A stretch of DNA of 64,000 nucleotides from Adineta steineri (lineage: Eukaryota; Rotifera; Eurotatoria; Adinetida; Adinetidae), in contig CAJNOI010000149.1 of NCBI GenBank assembly GCA_905250115.1, forward strand, positions 1 through 64,000, given 5' to 3'. How positions within the stretch are numbered: the stretch's first letter is position 1; each line of letters starts with the position of its first letter. The position numbers were made by a program, and so were the translations under genes. A model generated the notes under the pieces. That model did no database searches and was not told the origin of the DNA. It saw only the letters and a list, made by a program, of their open reading frames with translations. Positions 1-10,165 of this stretch are shown in pieces.

Positions 1-345
1 ATGCGCGGAGTTCGAATCTGAGGACTATTGGGTGACCGTGTGAAGGGATGGGTGGGTGTGGGTGAGAGGTCAAAAGAACATCGAAAATTAATATCTCGAA
101 AAAGACATTTCTATAGGTATTTCGATGCGGAGAGTTCGAATCTAAGGACTATTGAGTGGCCATGTAGAGCGGGGGTGGGTTTAGAGAATTGAAAGGTCAA
201 AAAAATATCGAAAATTAATTTTCCCAAAAACACATTTCTAGAGGTTTTTCAATACAGAGAGTTCGAATCTGAGGACTATTGGGTGACCGTGTGAAGGGGT
301 GGGTGTGGGTGAGAGGTCAAAAGAACATTGAAAATCAACTTTTCA
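1..345. repeat. Tandem repeat, ~125-bp unit, about 2.7 copies
   Basis: Three successive units share the core GAGTTCGAATCTGAGGACTA, then a G-rich GTGGGTGTGGGTG stretch and GAGAGGTCAAAAGAACAT. Units begin near 8, 130 and 258. The middle copy is the most diverged. The array runs off the left edge, so its full length is unknown. The core GTTCGAATC resembles a pol III B box, but no A box or cloverleaf is visible. Confidence 0.75.
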
Positions 346-479
346 CCGTTTTCATTTGTTGTTCTAGTAAAAGTGAAGAAAATGCATTTCTATAAGAATG
401 AGCTAAGCGAGTCCTAGCACGAGCGTTACTTGTAAGGTCAATTGCTTTAGACAAGCATCTAGGGATGGGGGACGTGGTT

Positions 480-695
480 GGTGAGAATGTGGGTGTGGGT
501 GGGGAGCTGGGTGAACGTGAGAACCAGCACGAATCGAGTTTTTGAAAAAGTGAGTGTGAGTGTGTGTGTAGAAATGTGGGTGTGAGTGTAGAACGGTAAA
601 ATACTCACACCCGCACCCAAATCTCAAACTCTACCACCAGATCCACATATACACCCGCTTGACATCCACACTCATCTACACCGTCACTAACGCCT
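480..695. repeat. Telomere-like inverted repeat (TGTGGG arm / CCCACA arm)
   Basis: G-rich left arm (GTGGGTGTGGGTGGGG and GTGTGAGTGTGTGTG) is followed by a C-rich right arm (CACACCCGCACCC, then CCACACTCATCTACACC). Any open reading frame here is His/Pro/Thr-rich and reflects the repeat, not a protein. Confidence 0.6.
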
Positions 696-699
696 GCTT

Positions 700-1085
700 T
701 CTCAGAACACTTGATGAAGAGAACGAACTTGATACGAGATGACATTAAATGTAATATCAGTCGCCAAATGTAATCTGCATCACTGAGTAGTTTGGACTGG
801 CGGACGGAAGGGACGCCAACGACCGACTACGAGGTAAATGGAGACTCCTTGAGAAAAGTATAGTGCGTTCATGAAAGAACATATTATACCTCTCCTTGAA
901 GTATATGGTGAAAGAGTTAAGCATGAAGTCTAAAAGGGCGAACTAATAGTTATTAGGTGAAGATCAGTCGTCATTAAGCGAATGTCCTCAACAAACATTA
1001 CCCGTAGATAGTATGAGTTTGGTTACAGATATTGGTTGAAAAATGAGATTTAGTTTAAAATCATACTACAAAATACACAACGTTT
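700..1085. other. No gene seen
   Basis: Between the hairpin repeat and the transposase-like pseudogene I see no coding pattern, splice signals or repeats. Confidence 0.5.
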
Positions 1086-2638
1086 TTGTGCACTTTTATA
1101 ATTCAAGAGGAAACATTTGCGTCCAAATTAGATATAAATTGGTGTATCGATGCTCTCAGTTTAGTATTAACAGAAAAAAGGTTTACCCGATACAGTCGAG
1201 GGTCAAGTGAGTCGCTCCGACGAGCGTTACTTGTATTTAAACATAATGATCCATATCATGCGAAAATACCAAAACAATGGTCTTGGTTTTTTATGGAAGA
1301 AAAACAAATTCTTTTTTTTATGCAAGATGGCATTCACATTGCCACCAAATTTCGAAATAGGTTGCTTTCTAAAACAGCAAAAATGAAGATTGGATCTTAC
1401 TCAGTTGATATTCAAGATGTATTTGAATTAATTGAATTAGAAAGTAAAGTTGAACACAATTTAATAAAATGCGATGTTGATCCAAAAGATCGTTAGAACT
1501 TCACATCATGCTTAAGAATATCTTCTGAAAATGTTTTAAACTTATTAAAGAAAAATGAAAAAGCTACAGGAACATATGTATACTTATCTTTGTTACGGTT
1601 AATTATCATCGGATTTATTGAAAGATCAACAACAATCCAAGAACGATTACTTCATGTATGGACTGTTGTTTTTACTTGTAGGTTTGGTTTTCATGGATAC
1701 AGTATCTGGAATTAAAAGATGATCGTAATAGTTCAGTAACACTATCAGATCTTAAAAAAAATACTTTTATAACCAAGCCAACTTTTTGGTGCATCGAAAT
1801 AAATGCTCATTCTTTACTTTTTGTAATTCTTTTAGTTATTAATAACAAATTACCTATTGATGCACTTAATACGTTTACTTTCAATTCACAGATATGTGAG
1901 AATACTTTTCGAATTGCACGTTCATTATCAGGTACATTTTCGTCAAATACAAATTTTAGTGTAAAATCATTTTTAAAAAGATGCGAAAAAATATCAATAA
2001 TCAATTCAATTAAAAATCGTGGTGGACAAATAGGAGATTATCAATTTTATTTTCCACAACACCATAAAAATCATAAAGATACAATTAATTATTCAACAGG
2101 ACATGTTAATGAATTGAATTTGACTGAAAATGATATTGAAATTATTATCAAAAATGCATTTGAAGCAGCTCAAAAGTATGTTGCAATGGTTAATATGACT
2201 CAATTTTTGGAGAAAAAAAATATCTATACATTATCAGGTTTAAATACATTTACAAAAACAATTTTAAATAAATCATTATCAAAGATTATCGACTATACAA
2301 TTGATGATAATAGTTCCGATGAAGATTCTGATGAAGAAAATTGTTCTGATGAAAATGATGTTTCGAATGTATTAAATAATGAAGAACAATTATCACCAAA
2401 TAATACCGACGATGAAGAGGAAGGAAATACATTAGCAACTGATGTTCCTGATACAGCACAAAAAAAGTTCAATGGTTGTCGTATATACGACAAAATCAAT
2501 CCACAACAATCAAAGAAATATTTTCGTATACGTATAGGTTCATCATATAAATTTATACACAAACAAACGGCTTGTTGGTTACTTACAACAGATAAACAAC
2601 GATCTTCAAGTGATCGATTACTACGTGTTCAGCAATAA
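1086..2638 (+). pseudogene. Broken transposase-like protein gene
   Basis: Reading frames from 1086-1496, about 1690-2100 and 2114-2638 together give one long protein-like sequence, but a TAG at 1494-1496 and a frame change near 1690 interrupt it. The first part has QDGIHIATKFRNRLL, resembling the Asp-containing motif of cut-and-paste transposase-like proteins common in bdelloids. The middle has FWCIEINAHSLLFVI and SQICENTFRIARSLSG, also typical of that group. The C-terminus has an acidic Asp/Glu/Ser tract (about 2310-2430) and a basic tail. No terminal inverted repeats are visible. The family assignment is from memory of similar rotifer proteins. The breaks are seen directly, although assembly errors could mimic them. 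Confidence 0.5.
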
Positions 2639-3040
2639 GGAGTAAAATAACATAAGTCCTATTTGCAATTGTTTACATTTGATTCTTCATATTTTTGTTG
2701 ATGCAGCCTTTTGTGTTGTTGTTTTTCATATAATTTTTCATATTTTTCTTCATATAGTTGTTTATGTTATGAAGTATTTTTGTTATTCACTTTTATGAAA
2801 TTTTTATATTTTCATATGGTACTTGTATGAGATGGAAACTTTCTTCGGTATCATTGAGAATAAATAGGCTTTTTATAAATTATTTACATATTACTGAACT
2901 TAGTTTCAAGTCAAAACAATGTCGAAATAATATTGTTAAAGTGATAGAATATTGAGCAGTATTTTTCTGCAGCAGAAGATGAATTTGTAATAGTATAACT
3001 CTAGTTCTAAGCATTACTTCAATTAATATTCATCCCACAG
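2639..3040. other. AT-rich spacer, no gene seen
   Basis: T-rich low-complexity DNA without a coding pattern. Confidence 0.5.
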
Positions 3041-3047
3041 CTTTCTA

Positions 3048-3190
3048 AGCTTCACAGCACCGGCAGGTGCTGAAAAGGTGCTCAATAGGTGCTGAGGTGC
3101 TCAATAGGTGCCGAGGTGCTGAAAAGGTGCTGAGCAGGTGCTGAGGTGCTGAGCAGGTGTTGAGGTGCTGAGTGCTGGGTGCCAGCCCTT
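3048..3190. repeat. GGTGCTGA minisatellite
   Basis: About fifteen imperfect copies of GGTGCTGA or GGTGCTCAATA follow one another. The tract is GC-rich against AT-rich surroundings. It lies immediately 5' of the F-box gene, where a first exon would be expected. Confidence 0.85.
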
Positions 3191-3243
3191 ACCCCCTTGA
3201 GTAAAATCATTTGATTAATAATATTTGAAATTGTTTTTTAATA

Positions 3244-4873
3244 GAAGGTGAATTAAATTCTATTGAAAATTTGTCGAATGAAATCTTCTATGAAATATTT
3301 GATTATCTTGATGGTTTGGACATTTGTATAGCATTTTCAAATCTTAATTATCGTTTCCAACAATTACTTATATTTTCATCTTTTCGATATGAAATAAATT
3401 TTGATTTTTCCACAAAGAAAGAAAAATTTTTGAATAATTATAAACAAATCCAACATCAAATCTGTTCAATTTCTTTTATAATATCAAAAAAATCTATGAA
3501 TATATTATTAATATCATTTCAAATTGATCGTTCATTTAATAATCTACAATCAATTCGTATTGATAATATTCCCAAAGATAAACTTATTTCATTACTTGTT
3601 CATTTATCTGAATTACCTTGTGTTCATTCATTAAATAGCCAAACAACAGATTCAATTGAAGATTTAAGTCATATTTATCAATTAATATTTTCATTGCCAA
3701 AATTAAAATCAAATGAACTTTATTTATGTGGTTGTGAATGTTCAATATCAATTCCAGTATCAAATAATACCAAAATAAGTCCAATTGAATATCTAAAAAT
3801 AGCTCATTCGTATACATTTGATGAACTTAATGCATTAATATCTTATACACCAAATCTTCGTCATCTTAAGCTTTCACATATAAGTAAAGATGAGTCAGAT
3901 ATAGAAGATATGCTACCAGTGAATTTAAATAATCTCATACATTTATCGATATTTACAGTTTATTTGGACTTTAATAAAGTTGAATTGTTTTTTGAAAAAA
4001 TGAATTCGAAATTAAAAATTTTACATGTTATTGCGTATTCAAATCGAGATATAACTTATCTTTATGCTTATCGTTGGGAAAAATTAATCTCACAAAATTT
4101 TCCTCAATTAAAAAAATTTTCTTTATGTTTTCGTGAATCAGGATATGGTCGTAGTTGTCCGATTTATGATGGAGAAATAAATCAATTCAATTCACCATTT
4201 TGGATTCAACGAAATTTGATTTTCGATATAGAAATTTATGAATGCAATATTTATTATTCTGTTCGTCAATACAAGTACAGATGGTATAATGATATAAATT
4301 CTTCTCATGAACATCCGACTAAATCAACTCAATTGACAATCAAATATGTTTATTCTAGTGAGTCTCCTTTTATTCTATTCAATCAAATTAAACGTATTTT
4401 AAATGTCACACAAATTTATCATTTAAATATTGAACAACAAATTTCTCATGAAAGATTAATGCAAATAATATATTTATTACCTGATCTTATCACAATAAAT
4501 TTATATTCTTTAGCATTTTATCAAGATATTTCAGTTTTAAATCAAGTATTTCCTACAACATCTGCATTAGAACATGCAAAAAATATAAAATATGTTTATT
4601 TGGACACAGCGTCTGGTATTAAAGATATTTATGTCATTTTGTCCTCAAATGGAATATCCTAGTATTGAATGTAGAAAAAATATAAATATTGAATCAACTT
4701 TAAAAAAAATTAATCAAAAACATTATGAATATTTACATTTATTATGTATTTTTATAAAAACAGCAGATGATCAAATGATAAAACAATTAAATCAAATGAT
4801 TTATGATGAAAAACTTTTATTTGATTATACAATTCATAGACATAGTTATAACATTTACTTGAAATGGAAATAA
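3244..4873 (+). pseudogene. F-box protein gene with a 3' frameshift
   Basis: An acceptor-like TTTTTTAATAG precedes an open frame starting GELNSIENLSNEIFYEIFDY, a classic F-box (Skp1-binding) opening. The following ~420 residues have the Leu/Ile-rich pattern of bdelloid F-box/LRR-like proteins, which would recruit substrates to an SCF ubiquitin ligase. The frame ends at 4662, but the family-typical C-terminus (about HLLCIFIK to NIYLKWK) continues in another frame to 4873. A 1-2 base shift near 4620 therefore separates them. No start exon is visible: the frame opens at the acceptor, and the first ATG in frame is at 3271. It is either a recent pseudogene or an assembly indel; the frameshift itself is directly visible. 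Confidence 0.7.
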
Positions 4874-4984
4874 GTTTTGTTTTTTGTTAATAATCTAGAG
4901 AAAATATTCATAAATAAACTATATTGTCATATATACGAAAGGATATCTCATCTTTATTTCTTTTAAGATCATATTGAGTTTACA

Positions 4985-5390
4985 GCATTAAGGAATTGTT
5001 TGACAATTAAAGAGTTTTTTTATTGATAGATGTTTCCTTTGAAATTTGCTGGACACACTCCCGATTGATGAATATTTTGAATTTTTCATATATAATCTTG
5101 ATGAAGATGTTTATTGAAGTTACATTTTGTTGTCAAACATATTCTATTAGTGCTCTTTATGATCAACTTCAATCATTATCTCTAGTTAATATATGGATCG
5201 CATTTGAAAATATAACTTATTTCTCTATCAACTCTCATCATTCATTAATCTTCAATTATTAACAATGAAACCAGTATGTGGAACAAGATTTTTTTAGTGT
5301 TTCAGTCTTCCAAACTTGAAACGATTAGTCATCAATTCATGTGAATATATTCCATTTTTGTAAAAATGGTTTTCTAAATGAATTAATTTG
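4985..5390 (+). pseudogene. Decayed F-box gene copy
   Basis: Scattered frames give LDTLPIDEYFEFFIYNLDED (F-box-like start), LYDQLQSLSLVNIW and LPNLKRLVINSCEYIPF (leucine-rich part), in the same order as a complete F-box gene but compressed and interrupted by several stops and shifts. It lies directly downstream of the less damaged F-box gene, which suggests an old tandem duplicate with internal deletions. Confidence 0.5.
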
Positions 5391-6482
5391 TTTTATGGGA
5401 TCAATCTGTGTTGATTGTAAAGAAATCCTCTTGTTTAGTCTGAGCTGAAACAGACTATTATTCGCTCGCAATTGCAGCTAAGATGTTTTCTTTACTATAT
5501 TTCCTTTATTAGTTGATTATGCTTTCATATATTGTGTTTTATTCGGTAACAACAATCATAACTGTCACAGAATCACTTATATGCCACAGAAACAAAAAAC
5601 AATATTGGTATTACGGAACATGTTCAGACATGATGATAAACAGAATGTCTTAATATAAAATAAATTCAAGACTATGTTGGTTTACTGTGACAGGATGTTT
5701 TTCAACAAATACGTCGTTGTCAGTTGTTAGCGAGAAATGATCAGACTATACCATGTTGTCGGTATTTATGTGAGAAGATGCTGTCGCCCATCATCATTGC
5801 AATACTCGAGGATGAGTGTGAATATTATATTTATATCGTATCTGCACTCACCACCAACACCCACACCCCACACCCCAGTCACTTGCAAGACTTCCTGTGG
5901 CGTAATATTCGATTTTTGTAAATTAGCAGATGTAATTTCTTTGTCACTCGAAAAACATCTTTGTTTTTGTCGACTTGGTTCTATGACTTTTCCAGGTCGA
6001 CGGTAATATGCAACCCGCGAGTCATTCTCATAGTAAATACAATCATAAAATTCAAGTAATGAACTATCTTCAGTATTCTAGAGTTGTACGAATGATTGAG
6101 AAATATGAAATAATTGTAAAATTATCAACAGGTTTACAAAAATATGGTTATTTTCTAAGAAAACTCTTGTAAATCGATCCTTATTTAAATGAAGTCTACT
6201 ATGACAAGCTATTGACTGACTGATTACTTTATTTTTTTGACACAATGAAAGTTTTTTATTATTAGATAACTGTTTTATCAACATCGTTTTTTTTAATAAA
6301 TCTACTCAGTAACATTGCACAGATGGAAACAAATTGAATTCTACTATGTTGACTGTCTACCAATACACTTAATCAAATTTTTATTATCAAAACCGACCCT
6401 AACTGTGCTACGATTTCTATCATTCATAATGAGTTACATCTTCAGAATCTGAGCGGATATGTTTTGCATTATCTCGATCCTC
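5391..6482. other. Intergenic, no convincing gene
   Basis: Contains a C-only telomere-like run at about 5845-5880 (ACACCCACACCCCACACCCC). Short open frames here lack family motifs or splice structure. Confidence 0.45.
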
Positions 6483-6890
6483 ACCCGTCCTCAAGTTTAG
6501 CTGAAGCACTATCATAGAGTTTCATCCAGTCTTATGAACAAACTTCTTGTTCATTAACATATTGACAAAATTTCCATATTCATTTTTCTTTTTTCACTGA
6601 TTCATATTGTTCAATCGATTGAGTCGCCCGTTTTTTGTCTAAATTTTCCAATTTTAATAACCATTATTGTCCGTCACGAGTAAATAATGTTGTTGTTTGT
6701 TGATTAATAATCATTTTACTCCATAGAACAAATCGATATGCATATCATGACGAACCTTTTTTGGTACCATACGTAGGAGTAGCTGAATTTTGTTCAATAT
6801 ATAATAGAATACGATAAAGACTACTTGTATCTTCTTCAATAGATGTTTCAGATTGATATATAATATATGTATTACGATAATTTATCCATT
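6483..6890 (-). pseudogene. Unidentified coding remnant with four stops
   Basis: On the minus strand one frame runs for about 135 codons with protein-like composition (for example SSLYRILLYIEQNSATPTYG and YAYRFVLWSKMIINQQ), broken by four stops: TGA, TAA, TGA, TAA. Each stop is one C-to-T change from CGA or CAA. I do not recognise the family. The unbroken phase across 400 bp argues for a recently inactivated gene fragment rather than chance. Confidence 0.45.
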
Positions 6891-7058
6891 GAGGATGGGT
6901 GTGGGTGTGACGCTGAAGGTGATGATGTTATGAGGATGAATGGGAGGGTGTGGGGATGATAGAAATAGTCTCACCTTCACTGTCACTCATACTCACACAC
7001 TCACCCACAGTCACACACCCACACCCACAGCTACACCTACCTACACCCATACCCGTGA
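6888..7058. repeat. Telomere-like inverted repeat
   Basis: G-rich arm GATGGGTGTGGGTGTGA (from 6894) is followed by C-rich CACACACCCACACCCACAG (7011-7029) and further CACC runs. It lies about 130 bp upstream of the receptor gene. Confidence 0.7.
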
Positions 7059-7188
7059 TGATAAGATCAATGTTGTTAGTGAATAAATGATTATTCTTTA
7101 TTTTCTCCTTTCAATAGATAGATGATGATGGTGTTGATCAAGTTCTAGTCTCAGTTAATGTTATTTATTGGAGAAAGACCGCTCATAG

Positions 7189-9805
7189 ATGTTGACGACT
7201 GTAGTAGCTACTTTCGCTTTGATCTTTACTGTTACGTATGGTCGAATTTTACTTTACAATACTGAGAATAATCAAACAATTGAAAAATTCGATTGTCTAT
7301 ATTATATTTACGATGATGGTGAGGAAATTTCATATTGTCGACGCCTAAATGGAACTGAACGGCTAGATCGAAATAGGAGTGAATGTGAAAATCAAGGAGT
7401 AAGACTATTGTTCCGTGATCTACTCAATAAAAACGTTAAACCAAGCGATATTCTTAACTGGAGTTCAAGTGTAGAGATGGTCGATATTTATGCTGGTTTG
7501 TTCGTTAATCGGTCGTTAAATGAAGACGACAATGATCAATCTATATGCAATTGTACAGAGTCGGGAACATTCGGAAAATATTGTGAGTATCAGTTAACTC
7601 ACGATGCTAAATCGTTCAGTGAAGCCATCAAGGCTCAATTTAAACAAAAGGGGGATGATGATTCATGGAATACTCAACGGTTTGGAAAGATTCTATGCTA
7701 TGAGACACTACCTTGTGATGGTAGTGATCTCTGTCTTGATTGGCGAGAGATTTGTGATGGCACTCAGAGATGTTCTAGTGGTATCGATGAAGAAAATTGG
7801 GATAAGTTAGAATTCAACGAATGTGAGGATGATGAATTTCGATGTACAAACGGCATGTGCATTTCAGAAGAATTTTGGCTGGATGGTGAGTGTCTTTACG
7901 TGTAAAAATTAAACCTATTCATGAAAACGCTAGTCTTTTTTAGGTGATTACGACTGTATGGATTGGAGCGACGAAATGAATAAAGACGATGGAAGCTCAT
8001 GCCCTCTGGAGCCGAAATCATTGGAGTGCGATGAACATATGTGCCATCCCAATGCGTACTCATGTGGTGATGGGCAATGTGTTCCATGGCGGACTCGAAT
8101 GGCACTTCAAAGATCCATTCCAAAAACTGATGACTGTTTTAACAAGCGCAACCTAAATTACATGTGCGAGGCGAGTTCGAATCGATTTGCTTGGACACTT
8201 CAAAGTGGATTATGTTGGCCAGATATAGGCTACGACGATCCCCGATATTTACCATGGAATATGATGAACTCTTCAGAACTAAGCAAAGACGAAATATGTC
8301 AGTATCTATTCCGATGTGTTTTGTCAGACGGTTTCGAGCGTGATTGTCCATGTAAGCGCCATAACTGCACACAATTGATGATGATCGTGTGCCCTGCAGG
8401 CGACCGTCTCATTTTATATCCACCGCAAGAATTAATTAACGCAAATATCTTATTCTCATACAACTACAGTCGATCTATGGAAAATCCAAATGTTGACTTT
8501 GTCGTACTTCGAGGGAACATAAAATGCCGAGGATATCATCTCAAGACTGAAAATCCTGTGGTTCAAAAATTCTTGACTGTAGTAATTGTATATCCTCGTA
8601 TCAATAATTTTCTTTGTGATCCAGATGACTCTCAGATAGGTCAGAAGGATTTTTTATCACCTTTGCAATATGACAATGTCTGTTGGAATAACTCACTAAC
8701 ATTTAATGGTCGCCCGTATGCTGTCAATCCTGACGCATGTGATTTTGGACAAGAATGCATCTCACAATATCGAATTCATGACGGCTTTCAGGACTGTCTG
8801 AACAACGAAGACGAAAGGATGATCTTTGAAAACAACTATTGCACAGGAAGCATCGGGCGATATCGATTCCAGTGTTTTAATGATCAGCATAAATGCCTTC
8901 CACTGCATTGGATAGGTACAGGAACCTCTGAATGCTCGAATAACTATGACGAAATGTGGTATGGGTTTGGTGATTCTCTTGGAAAGAACAGCAAATGTGG
9001 GGAAAGTGATATTAAAGATTGTGACCGTTGGAAAGAGTACATTAAACAATCGTCAATCAAGAGTTCCACTGAGAATAGTTTCCTCGACAATTCACATCAG
9101 CAGACACCAATTTATCAAGTATCATTTCGATCGTATTGTGATAGTTTCTGGGATATGAACGAGCACATTGACGAATTGAATTCGTCGTGTCAATATTGGG
9201 TATGTCAAAACCATCAATATCAATGCCAAACAGGACAGTGTATTGATGTCAATTGGGTTTGTGATGGGGAATGGGATTGCGAAGATGCGTCGGACGAAGA
9301 GGCTTTCGTGCTCATTAAAACATGGTCTAGTCACAATGATCGTCTCTCAGGTTTGAATGATCGAATCAAACAATGTCGAAAACGATATTCTCAATCACCA
9401 TTTTTCACCAGATGTAATACTTCGTTTGAATTCGGATGTTATCAAACACAAGTAACAAATCCACTAGACATTGAATCTAATCGTCCATGTATCAATCTTA
9501 CTCAAATTGGTGATGGTGTGGAACATTGTGTCAATGCCTACGACGAAAGAAATACACTAGCAGTGAATCCAGGCACTCTGGAAATGTGGGGTGTTTATTT
9601 TCGTTGTGGAAATTATACTAGGGAATATCCATATGTTTGCTTACTAAAAAAAAGGGCTAACTGCACCGAGATTCTTTGCTCAAATCATCGAGACAACGAT
9701 GGATCATGCTCCGGTGCTAAAGATGTCATTTCTGAATTATTCAAAAATAACAGCATCTTGAATTTTTCGATTATCCTATTTTATTCTCTGTGTAATCACC
9801 ATTAA
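7189..9805 (+). CDS. LDL-receptor-like extracellular protein (N-terminal part of receptor locus)
   Basis: Starts with a clear signal peptide (MLTTVVATFALIFTVTYG). Two exons join at a 58-bp intron (7886-7943; GTGAGT...TTTTTAG), giving the phase-consistent junction LDG-DYDCMDW. The ectodomain is rich in paired cysteines and N-glycosylation sites and has several LDL-receptor class A modules with calcium-binding acidic ends (DWREICDGTQRCSSGIDEE, CDGEWDCEDASDEE). There is one EGF-like stretch (CNCTESGTFGKYCEY). In known relatives LDLa/EGF ectodomains bind extracellular ligands. The frame ends at 9805 with a hydrophobic tail (SILNFSIILFYSLC) that could be a GPI signal or simply read-out into non-coding DNA. 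Comparable bdelloid receptors continue into EGF repeats and a seven-helix domain, which is what lies just downstream. Confidence 0.75.
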
Positions 9806-10165
9806 AGGTGGCACTTTATCTCTACTCTAATAGTTAAAGTAAAGTTATTCAAAGTAACTTTTCGATTGTTACATTTTGTAGCGAGCAATAACCACGCTAA
9901 AAACATCAGAATTCCTTCAAAATTTATTTTTCGATTAATTGAACTCATAGACTTCATGTTTTAGGTTTCTATTTTAACAAAAATAAAAGTTTTCAATATT
10001 TGTATACATGACAGAAAATACTACAATGTAGTGCGGTCAATACACGATGTTGAACCAGAAAATCGAAAATAAATTTAAACTACTATACTTTACTTTTTGG
10101 GTAAAGTAGAACATTTATCTCGAAGATGCTTGTTTTGCGCATCATCTCTCGCTCCAGTGATGATG
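9806..10165. other. Non-coding insert between two receptor parts
   Basis: AT-rich, with AAAGTAAAG near 9838 and CTTTACTTTT near 10090 in inverted orientation. No coding pattern. Confidence 0.4.

Noticed and set aside
1..345. tRNA-derived repeat
   Set aside because: The GTTCGAATC core looks like a B box, but no A box or arm pairing is found at the right distance.
403..627. Open frame rich in His, Pro and Thr
   Set aside because: It is a direct translation of the telomere-like CACACCC repeat; the same kind of frame occurs at every hairpin (for example 27059-27502, 33890-34084).
9806..10165. Transposon insertion in the receptor gene
   Set aside because: Only a weak inverted motif (AAAGTAAAG / CTTTACTTT) is seen and no target duplication; the duplicated exon edge suggests rearrangement just as well.
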